Below the pieces are notes generated by a model. It saw nothing but the letters and a program-made list of their open reading frames with translations. It was not told where the DNA came from and ran no database searches. Of a stretch of 64,000 nucleotides of DNA, positions 53,952 to 64,000 are shown piece after piece. Numbering within the stretch: position 1 is the first letter of the stretch; every line of letters starts with the position of its first letter. A program made the position numbers and the translations under genes. Origin of the DNA: Atherix ibis (lineage: Eukaryota > Arthropoda > Insecta > Diptera > Athericidae); NCBI GenBank assembly GCA_958298945.1, contig OY282608.1, positions 22,049,933-22,113,932 on the forward strand. The letters are read 5' to 3'.

Positions 53952-56430
53952 AACCAACAAACCAACAAGCCAACAAACCAACAAGCCAACAAACCAACAA
54001 ACCAAGTAAGCAAAAAGCCAACAAACTAACAAACCAACAAGCCAACAAGCCAACAAACCAACAAACCAACAAAGCAGCAAGCCAACAAGCCAACAAACCA
54101 ACAAACCAACAAGCCAACAAACCAACAAACCAACAAGCCTACAAGCCAACAAACCAACAAAACCAACAAACCAACAAGCCAAGAAACCAACAAACCAAAA
54201 AACCGACAAACCAACAAACCAACAAGCCAACAAGCCAACAAACCAACAAACCAACAAGCCAACAAACCAACAAACCAACAAACTAAGTAACCAACAAGCC
54301 AACAAACCAACAAACCAACAAGCCACCAAGCCAACAAACCAACAAACCAACAAGCCAACAAACCAACATACTAACAAACCAAAAAACCAACAAACCAACA
54401 AACCAACAAACCAACAAACCAACAAACCAACAAACCAACAAGCCAACAAACCAACAAACCAACAAACCAACAAACCAAGTAACCAAAAAGCCAACAAACT
54501 CACAAACCAACAAGCCAACAAGCCAACAAACCAACAAGCCAACAAACCAACAAACCAACAAAGCAACAAGCCAACAAGCCAACAAGCCAACAAACCAACA
54601 AACCAAAATGCCAAAAAACCAACAAACTAAGTAACCAACAAGCCAACAAACCAACAAACCAACAAGCCAACAAGCCAACAAACCAACAAACCATCAAACC
54701 AACAAACCAACAAACCAAGTAACCAACAATCAACAAACCATCAAACGAACAAAGCAACAAACCAACAAACCAACAAACCAACAAGCCAACAAACCAACAA
54801 ACAAATAAACCAACTAACCAACAAACAAATAAACCAACAAACCAACAAACCAACAAACCAACAAACCAACAAACTAACAAACCAACAAGCCAACAAACCA
54901 ACAAACCAACAAGCCAACAAACCAACAAACTAAGTAACCAACAAGCCAACAAGCCAACAAACCAACAAACCAACAAGCCAACAAGCCAACAAACCAACAA
55001 GCCAACAAGCCAACAAACCAACAAGCCAACAAACTAACAAACCAACAAACAAACTAACCAACAAACCAACAATCCAACAAGCCAACAAACCAACAAACCA
55101 ACAAACCAACAAACTAAGTAACCAACAAGCCAACAAACCAACAAACCAACAAGCCAAAAAGCCAACAAACCAACAAACCAACAAGCCAACAAACCAACAA
55201 ACCAACAAACAAACAAACCAAGTAACCAAAAAGCCAACCAACTAACAAACCAACAAGCCAACAAGCCAACAAATCGATAAACCAACAAAGCAACAAGCCA
55301 ACAAGCCAACAAACCAACAAACCAACAAGCCAACAAACCAAGTAACCAAAAATCCAACAAACTAACAAACCAACAAGCCAACAAACCAACAAGCCAACAA
55401 GCCAACAAACCAACAAACCAACAAACCAACAAACCAATAAACCAAAAAACCAACAAACAAACAAGCCAACAAGCCAACAAACCAACAAACTAACAAACCA
55501 ACAAGCGAACTAACCAACAAACCAACAAGCCAACAAGCCAACAAACCAACAAACCAACAAACCAACAAACCAACAAACTAACAAACCAACAAGCCAACAA
55601 ACCAACAAACCAACAAGCCAACAAATCAACAAACCAACAAACCAACATGCCAACAAACCAACAAACTAAGTAACCAACAAGCCAACAAACCAACAAACTA
55701 ACAAACCAACAAACGAACTAACCAACAAGCCAACAAGCCAACAAGCCAACAAGCCAACAAACCAACAAACCCACAAACCAACAAACCAACAAACTAACAA
55801 ACCAACAAGCCAACAAGCCAACAAACCAACAAACCAACAAACAAACAAGCCAACAAGCCAACAAACCAACAAACCAACAAACCAACAAACCAACAAGCCA
55901 ACAAACCAACAAACCAACAAACCAAGTAACCAAAAAGCCAACAAACTCACAAACCAAAAAGCCAACAAGCCAACAAATCAACAAGCCAACAAACCAATAA
56001 ACCAACAAAGCAACAATCCCACAAGCCAAGAAACTAACAAACCAACAAACCAAAAAGCCAACAAACCAACAAACCAACAAGCCAACAAGACAACAAACCA
56101 ACAAACCAACAAACCAACAAACCAACAAACCAACAAACCAATAAACCAAAAAACCAACAAACCAACAAACCAACAAGCCAACAATCCAACAAACCAACAA
56201 ACTAACAAACCAACAAACGAACTAACCAACAAACCAACAAGCCAACAAGCCAACAAACCAACAAACCAACAAACCAACAAACCAACAAGCCAACAAACCA
56301 ACAAACCAACAAGCCAACAAACCAACAAACCAACAAACCAACATGCCAACAAACCAACAAACTAAGTAACCAACAAGCCAACAAACCAACAAACTAACAA
56401 ACCAACAAACGAACTAACCAACAAACCAAC
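53952..56430. repeat. Dispersed copy of the 46.2-48.6 kb region
   Basis: Blocks here match 46.2-48.6 kb at offsets of 7,798 then 7,790 bp (ACTCACAA at 54,498 against 46,700, and 55,945 against 48,155). A seven-base net loss at 54,153-54,169, seen as an extra A at 54,161 with one unit missing, is private to this copy. The slip unit at 54,722-54,728, with ATCAACAA after it, is shared with 44,277 and 46,924. Confidence 0.75.
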
Positions 56431-59400
56431 AAGCCAACAAGCCAACAAACCAAAAAACCAACAAACCAACAAACTAAGTTACCAACAAGCCAACAAACCA
56501 ACAAACCAACAAGCCAACAAGCCAACAAGCCAACAAACCAACAAACCAACAAGCCAACAAACCAACAAACCAACAAACTAAAGAACCAACAAACCAACAA
56601 ACCAACAAATCAACAAACCAACAAGCCAACAAGCCAACAAACCAACAAACCAACAAACCAACAAGCCAACAAACCAACAAGCCAACAAGCCAACAAACCA
56701 ACAAACCAACAAAGCAACAAGCTAACAAGCCAACAAACCAACAAATCAACAAGCCAACAAACCAACAAACCAACAAGCCAACAAACCAACAAACCAACAA
56801 ACCAACAAACCAACAAGCCAACAAACCAACAAACCAACAAGCCAACAAACCAACAAACTAACAAACCAACAAACCAACAAGCCAACAAGCCAACAAGCCA
56901 ACAAACCAACAAGCCAACAAACCAACAACCCAACAAACCAACAAACCAACAAACCAAGAAACCAAAAAGCCAACAAACTAACAAACCAACAAGCCAACAA
57001 ACCAACAAACCAACAAACCAACAAAGCAACAAGCCAACAAGCCAACAAACCAACAAACCAATAAGCCAACAAACCAACAAACCAACAAGCCAACAAGCCA
57101 ACAAACCAACAAACCAACAAGCCAGCAAACCAACAAACCAAAAAACTCACAAACCAACAAGCCAACAAGCCAACAAACCAACAAGCCAACAAACCAATAA
57201 ACCAACAAAGCAACAAGCCAACAAGCCAACAAACCAACAAACCAACAAGCCAACAAACCAACAAACCAACAAGCCAACAAGCCAACAAACCAACAAACCA
57301 AGTAACCAAAAAGCTAACAAACTAACAAACCAACAAGCCAACAAGCCAACAAACCAACAAACCAACAAACCAACAAACTAAGTAACCAACAAGCCAACAA
57401 ACCAACAAACTAACAAACCAACAAACGAACTAACCAACAAATCAACAAGCCAACAAGCCAACAAACCAACAAAACAACAAACCAACAAACCAACAAACTA
57501 AGTAACCAACAAGCCAACAAACCAACAAACCAACAAGCCAACAAGCCAACAAACCAACAAACCAACAAGCCAACAAACCAACAAACCAACAAACCAAAAA
57601 ACCAACAAACCAACAAACCAACAAACCAACAAACCAACAAGCCAACAAGCCAACAAACCAACAAACCAACAAACCAACAAGCCAACAAACCAACAAGCCA
57701 ACAAACCAACAAACCAAGTAACCAAAAAGCCAACAAACTAACAAACCAACAAGCCAACAAGCCAACAAACCAACAAACCAACAAGCCAACAAACCAACAA
57801 ACCAACAAGCCTACAAGCCAACAAACCAACAAACCAACAAACCAACAAGCCAACAAACCAACAAACCAACAAACCAACAAACCAACAAGCCAACAAAACA
57901 ACAAACCAACAAACCAAGTAACCAAAAAGCCAACAAACTCACAAACCAACAAGCCAACAAGCCAACAAATCAACAAGCCAACAAACCAATAAACCAACAA
58001 AGCAACAAGCCAACAAGCCAAGAAACCAACAAACCAACAAACCAAAAAGCCAACAAACCAACAAACCAACAAGCCAACAAGCCAACAAACCAACAAACCA
58101 ACAAACCAAGTAACCAAAAAGCCAACAAACTAACAAACCAACAAGCCAACAAGACAACAAACCAACAAACCAACAAACCAACAAACCAACAAACCAACAA
58201 ACCAATAAACCAAAAAACCAACAAACCAACAAACCAACAAGCCAACAATCCCACAAACCAACAAACTAACAAACCAACAAACGAACTAACCAACAAACCA
58301 ACAAGCCAACAAGCCAACAAACCAACAAACCAACAAACCAACAAACCAACAAGCCAACAAACCAACAAACCAACAAGCCAACAAACCAACAAACCAACAA
58401 ACCAACATGCCAACAAACCAACAAACTAAGTAACCAACAAGCCAACAAACCAACAAACTAACAAACGAACAAACGAACTAACCAACAAACCAACAAGCCA
58501 ACAAGCCAACAAACCAATAAACCAACAAACCAACAAACTAAGTAACCAACAAGCCAACAAACCAACAAACCAACAAGCCAACAAGCCAACAAACCAACAA
58601 ACCAACAAGCCAACAAACCAACAAACCAACAAACCAAAGAACCAACAAACCAACAAACCAACAAATCAACAAACCAACAAGCCAACAAGCCAACAAACCA
58701 ACAAACCAACAAACCAACAAGTCAATAAACCAACAAGCCAACAAGCCAACAAACCAACAAACCAACAAAGCAACAAGCTAACAAGCCAACAAACCAACAA
58801 ACCAACAAGCCAACAAACCAACAAACCAACAAGCCAACAAACCAACAAACCAACAAACCAACAAACCAACAAGCCAACAAACCAACAAACCAACAAGCCA
58901 ACAAACCAACAAACTAACAAACCAACAAACCAACAAGCCAACAAGCCAACAAACCAACAAGCCAACAAACCAACAACCCAACAAACCAACAAACCAACAA
59001 ACCAAGTAACCAAAAAGCCAACAAACTAACAAACCAACAAGCCAACAAACCAACAAACCAACAAACCAACAAAGCAACAAGCCAACAAACCAACAAACCA
59101 ACAAGCCAACAAGCCAACAAACCAAGAAACCAACAAGCCAGCAAACCAACAAACCAAAAAACTCACAAACCAACAAGCCAACAAGCCAACAAAACAACAA
59201 GCCAACAAACCAATAAACCAACAAAGCAACAAGCCAACAAGCCAACAAACCAGCAAACCAACAAGCCAACAAACCAACAAACCAACAAGCCAACAAGCCA
59301 ACAAACCAACAAACCAACAAACCAAGTAACCAAAAAGCTAACAAACTAGCAAACCAACAAGCCAACAAGCCAACAAACCAACAAACCAACAAACCAACAA

Positions 59401-60300
59401 ACTAAGTAACCAACAAGCCAACAAACCAACAAACTAACAAACCAACAAACGAACTAACCAACAAACCAACAAGCCAACAAGCCAACAAACCAACAAAACA
59501 ACAAACCAACAAACCAACAAACTAAGTAACCAACAAGCCAACAAACCAACAAACCAACAAGCCAACAAGCCAACAAACCAACAAACCAACAAGCCAACAA
59601 ACCAACAAACCAACAAACCAAAAAACCAACAAACCAACAAACCAACAAACCAACAAACCAACAAACCAACAAGCCAACAAGCCAACAAACCAACAAACCA
59701 ACACACCAACAAGCCAACAAACCAACAAGCCAACAAACCAACAAACCAAGTAACCAAAAAGCCAACAAACTAACAAACCAACAAGCCAACAAGCCAACAA
59801 ACCAACAAACCAACAAAGCAGCAAGCCAACAGGCCAACAAACCAACAAACCAACAAGCCAACAAACCAACAAACCAAGAAGCCTACAAGCCAACAAACCA
59901 ACAAACCAACAAACCAACAAGCCAACAAACCAACAAACCAAAAAACCGACAAACCAACAAACCAACAAGCCAACAAGCCAACAAACCAACAAACCAACAA
60001 GCCAACAAACCAACAAACCAACAAACTATGTAACCAACAAGCCAACCAACCAACAAACCAACAAGCCACCAAGCCAACAAACCAACAAACCAACAAGCCA
60101 ACATACCAACATACTAACAAACCAAAAAACCAACAAACCAACAAACCAACAAACCAACAAAGCAACAAGCCAACAAGCCAACAAACCAACAAACCAACAA
60201 ACCAAAATGCCAACAAACCAACAAACTAAGTAACCAACAAGCCAACAAACCAACAAACCAACAAGCCAACAAGCCAACAAACCAACAAACCATCAAACCA
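56431..60300. repeat. Composite segment with further short copies
   Basis: ACTCACAA at 57,937 lies 1,992 bp after that at 55,945, and the block at 58,266-58,448 matches 56,202-56,384 at an offset of 2,064 bp. The secondary ACTCACAA phrase occurs at 57,145 and 59,161. No register slip was found here. The segment contains no recognisable gene or unique sequence. Confidence 0.65.
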
Positions 60301-61440
60301 ACAAACCAACAAACCATGTAACCAACAACCAACAAACCATCAAACGAACAAAGCAACAAACCAACAAACCAACAAACCAACAAGCCAACAAACCAACAAA
60401 CAAATAAACCAACAAACCAACAAACAAATAAACCAACAAACCAACAAACCAACAAACCAACAAACTAACAAACCAACAAGCCAACAAACCAACAAACCAA
60501 CAAGCCAACAAACCAACAAACTAAGTAACCAACAAGCCAACAAACCAACAAACCAGCAAGCCAACAAGTCAACAAACCAACAAACCAAGTAACCAAAAAG
60601 CCAACAAACTAACAAACCAACAAACCAAAAAGCCAACAAACCAACAAGCCAACAAACCAACAAACCAACAAACCAACAAGCCCACAAACAAACAAGCCAA
60701 CAAACCAACAAACCAACAAACCAAGTAACCAAAAAGCCAACAAACTAACAAACCAACAAGCCAACAAGCCAACAAACCAACAAACCAACAAAGCAACAAA
60801 CCAAAAAACCAACAAACCAAAAAACCAACAAACCAACAAACCATCAAACGAACAAAGCAACAAGCCAACAAACCAACAAACCAACAAACCACCAAGCCAA
60901 CAAACCAACAAACCAACAAGCCAACAAACCAACAAACCAACAAACCAACAAACCAACAAGCCAACAAAGCAACAAACCAACAAACCAACAAGCCAACAAA
61001 CCAACAAACCAACAAACCAACATGCCAACAAACCAACAAACTAAGTAACCAACACGCTAACAAACCAACAAACCAACAACCCAACAAGCCAACAAACCAA
61101 CAAACCAAGTAACCAACAAACCAACAAACCATCAAACGAACAAAGCAACAAACCAACAAACCAACAAACCAACAAGCCAACAAACCAACAAACAAATAAA
61201 CCAACAAACCAACACACAAACAAACCAACAAACTAACAAACCAACAAACCAACAAACCAACAAACGAACAAACCAAAAAACCAACAAACCAACAAGCCAA
61301 CAAGCCAACAAACCAACAAGCCAACAAGCCAACAAACCAACAAACCAACAAACCAACAAGCCAACAAACCAACAAACCAACAAACCAACAAACCAACAAG
61401 CCAACAAACCAACAAACCAACAAACCAACAAACCAACAAA
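60301..61440. repeat. Mosaic segment with three ACCATCAA-ACGAACAA phrases
   Basis: The phrase occurs at 60,336, 60,840 and 61,128. Only the first has the seven-base unit before it (60,321-60,327), and there the usual ACCAAGTA has become ACCATGTA. The third keeps the full-length ancestral arrangement: ACCAAGTA, two normal units, then ACCATCAA. Confidence 0.7.
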
Positions 61441-62096
61441 CCAACAAGCCAACAAACCAAGAAACAAATAAACCAACAAACCAACAAACCAACAAATCAA
61501 CAAAACAAAAAACCAACAAACGAACTAATCAACAACCCAACAAACTAAGTAACCAACAAGCCAACAAACCAACAAACCAACAAGCCAACAAGCCAACAAA
61601 CCAACAAAACAACAAGCCAACAAACCAACAAACCAACAATCTAACAAACCAACAAACCAACAAACCAACAAACCAACAAGCCAACAAACCAACAAACAAA
61701 TAAACCAACAAACCAAAAAACCAACAAACCAACAAACCAACAAACCAACAAACCAACCAACCAACAAGCCACCAAACCAACAAACCAACAAACCAACAAA
61801 CCAAGTAACCAAAAGGCCAACAAACTAACAAACCAACAATCAACGAGCCAACAAACCAACAAGCCAACAAACCAAAAAAACCAACAAAGCAACAAGCCAA
61901 CAAGCCAACAAACCAACAAACCAAGTAACCAAAAGGCCAACAAACTAACAAACCAACAAGCCAACAAGCCAACAAACCAACAAGCCAATAAACCAACAAA
62001 CCAACAAACCAACAAACCAACAAACCAACAAACCAACATGCCAACAAACCAACAAACTAAGTAACCAACAAGCCAACAAACCAACAAACCAACAAA
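61441..62096. repeat. 656-bp tandem duplication, first copy
   Basis: Repeated at 62,097-62,752 with an offset of 656 bp (82 units). I found one base difference between the copies (C near 61,758, A in the partner). Both carry the same pair of slips: a seven-base unit (61,832-61,838) and, 40 bp later, an extra A (61,879) that restores the register. Confidence 0.88.
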
Positions 62097-62752
62097 CCAA
62101 CAAGCCAACAAACCAAGAAACAAATAAACCAACAAACCAACAAACCAACAAATCAACAAAACAAAAAACCAACAAACGAACTAATCAACAACCCAACAAA
62201 CTAAGTAACCAACAAGCCAACAAACCAACAAACCAACAAGCCAACAAGCCAACAAACCAACAAAACAACAAGCCAACAAACCAACAAACCAACAATCTAA
62301 CAAACCAACAAACCAACAAACCAACAAACCAACAAGCCAACAAACCAACAAACAAATAAACCAACAAACCAAAAAACCAACAAACCAACAAACCAACAAA
62401 CCAACAAACCAACAAACCAACAAGCCACCAAACCAACAAACCAACAAACCAACAAACCAAGTAACCAAAAGGCCAACAAACTAACAAACCAACAATCAAC
62501 GAGCCAACAAACCAACAAGCCAACAAACCAAAAAAACCAACAAAGCAACAAGCCAACAAGCCAACAAACCAACAAACCAAGTAACCAAAAGGCCAACAAA
62601 CTAACAAACCAACAAGCCAACAAGCCAACAAACCAACAAGCCAATAAACCAACAAACCAACAAACCAACAAACCAACAAACCAACAAACCAACATGCCAA
62701 CAAACCAACAAACTAAGTAACCAACAAGCCAACAAACCAACAAACCAACAAA
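62097..62752. repeat. 656-bp tandem duplication, second copy
   Basis: Partner of 61,441-62,096, with the paired slips at 62,488-62,494 and 62,535. The near identity makes this the youngest duplication visible in the window. Confidence 0.88.
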
Positions 62753-64000
62753 CCAACATGCCAACAAACCAACAAACTACGTAACCAAAAAGCCAACAAA
62801 CCAGCAAACCAACAAGCCAACAAGCCAACAAACCAACAAACCAACAAACCAACAAGCCAACAAATCAACAAGCCAACAAATCAACAAGCCAACAAACCAA
62901 AAAACCAACAAGCCAACAAGCCAACAAACCAACAAACCAACAAACCAACAAGCCAATAAACCAACAAACCAACAAGCCAACAAACTAACAAACCAACAAA
63001 CCAACAAACCAACAAGCCAACAAGCCAACAAACCAACAAAGCAACAAGCCAACAAACCAAGAAGCCAACAAACCAACATACCAACAAACCAAGTAACCAA
63101 AAAGCCAACAAACTAACAAACCAACAAGCCAACAAGCCAACAAACCAACAAACCAACAAACCAACAAAGCAACAAACCAACAAACCAACAAACCAACAAA
63201 CCAACAAGCCAACAAGTCAACAAACCAACAAACCAACAAGCTAACAAGCCAACAAACCAACAAACCAACAAAGCAACAAACCAACAAACCAACAAACCAA
63301 CAAACCAACAAACCAACAACCCAACAAACCAACAAGCCAACAAGCCAACAAACCAACAAACCAACAAGCCAACAAGCCAACAAACCAACAAACCAACAAA
63401 GCAACAAACCAACAAACCAACAAACCAACAAACCAACAAACCAACAAACCAACAAGCCAACAAGCCAACAAACCAACAAACTAACAAACAAACAAACCAA
63501 CAAGCCAACAAACCAACAAGCCAACAAACCAACAAACCAAGTAACCAAAAAGCCAACAAACTAACAAACCAAAGAGCCAACAAGCCAACAAACCAAAAAA
63601 CCAACAAAGCAACAAGCCAACAAGCCAACAAACCAACAAACCAACAAGCCAACAAACCAACAAACCAACAAGCCAACAAGCCAACAAACCAACAAACCAC
63701 AAACCAACAAGCCAACAAACCAACAAGCCAACAAACCAATAAACCAACAAACCAAGTAACCAAAAAGCCAACAAACTAACAAACCAACAAGCCAACAAAC
63801 CAACAAACCAACAAGCCAATAAGCCAACAAACCAACAAACCAACAAAGCAACAAACCAAAAAACCAACAAACTAAAAAACCAACAAACCAACAAACCATC
63901 AAACGAACAAAGCAACAAGCCAACAAGCCAACAAACCAACAAACCAACAAACCAATAAGCCAATAAACCAACAAACCAACAAGCCAACAAACCAACAAAC
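62753..64000. repeat. Array tail, running out of the window
   Basis: Consensus units dominate, with ACCATCAA and ACGAACAA at 63,895-63,910 and one seven-base unit, ACCACAA, at 63,696-63,702. The array is still in progress at the last base. Nothing but octamer units was seen. Confidence 0.8.

Larger units (their letters stand above)
1..64000. repeat. Octamer satellite array, at least 64 kb
   Basis: The entire window is built from an 8-bp unit, ACCAACAA, with GCCAACAA as the second most common form. Units starting at positions 1, 9, 17 and so on stay in register for tens of kilobases. Changes fall mostly at three sites: position 1 (A or G, rarely T or C), position 3 (C to T or G) and position 6 (C to A, T or G). 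The + strand is almost entirely A and C and the - strand almost entirely T and G. Recurring variant units include ACTAACAA, ACCAATAA, ACCAAAAA, ACCAAGTA, ACTAAGTA, ACGAACTA and AGCAACAA. Neither end of the window leaves the array. No stretch of unique sequence longer than a few variant units was seen. Its function is unknown; satellite DNA is the best class name. Confidence 0.98.

Noticed and set aside
61871..61887. Poly-A run as a retroposon tail
   Set aside because: The run is only seven A residues, formed by ACCAAAAA plus one extra A. It has no target-site duplication and no body upstream other than octamers.
1..64000. CRISPR array
   Set aside because: CRISPRs have repeats of roughly 23-47 bp separated by unique spacers. 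Here the 8-bp units abut with no spacers, and no cas-like gene is present.
1..64000. Telomere
   Set aside because: The T/G strand bias is suggestive, but the unit does not match telomere repeats I know, and telomerase-made DNA would not show kilobase blocks with ordered rare variants.
1..64000. Simple assembly or basecalling artefact
   Set aside because: Not fully excluded. Still, ordered rare variants, nested duplications with their own later mutations and a register free of slips for 30.8 kb are hard to produce by error. Reads would be needed to settle it.
1..64000. Insertion sequences, transposons, tRNA or rRNA genes
   Set aside because: No inverted repeats, unique inserts, tRNA-like folds or rRNA-like segments were seen. 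All compositional change is accounted for by variant octamers.

Overview
The whole 64-kb window is one tandem array of an 8-bp unit. The + strand reads ACCAACAA or its sister form GCCAACAA, with a small set of recurring variant units; the - strand reads TTGTTGGT or TTGTTGGC. That is about 8,000 units with no unique sequence between them. The array is already running at base 1 and still running at base 64,000, so its true size is unknown and larger than the window. I find no credible protein gene, RNA gene, mobile element, CRISPR array, promoter or terminator.

Organism: the sequence does not identify it. A gene-free satellite of this length with layered higher-order structure is most like eukaryotic satellite DNA (pericentromeric, subtelomeric or other heterochromatin). 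That is inference; nothing in the window is taxonomically informative and there is no flanking gene to anchor it. A collapsed or mis-joined assembly of a simple repeat also cannot be excluded from one sequence.

Layout. Rare variant units act as landmarks and reveal higher-order repeats (HORs). (1) 1-2,248: a lead-in with a 592-bp block repeated 1,120 bp apart. (2) 2,249 to about 22,150: a HOR family with a period near 2.7 kb, eight copies (the sixth and eighth short), tracked by three landmark units, ACTAATAA, TTTAACAA and GGCAACAA. (3) About 22,150-30,616: a second family with a 2.57-2.59-kb period, plus a 736-bp tandem duplication. (4) 30,617-36,501: shorter 1.74-1.77-kb repeats. (5) 36,502-60,300: nested duplications of 1,792, 2,655 and 1,008 bp, overlaid by dispersed block copies 7.8 and 9.5 kb apart. 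(6) 60,301-64,000: a mosaic tail with an almost perfect 656-bp tandem duplication.

The octamer register is unbroken for the first 30,800 bp (3,850 units). Sixteen one-base register slips lie in the remaining 33 kb, and about half descend from one ancestral slip copied by later duplications. The long open reading frames on the - strand are an arithmetic by-product: an 8-bp unit read in triplets gives the same octapeptide in every frame, so they are not annotated as genes.
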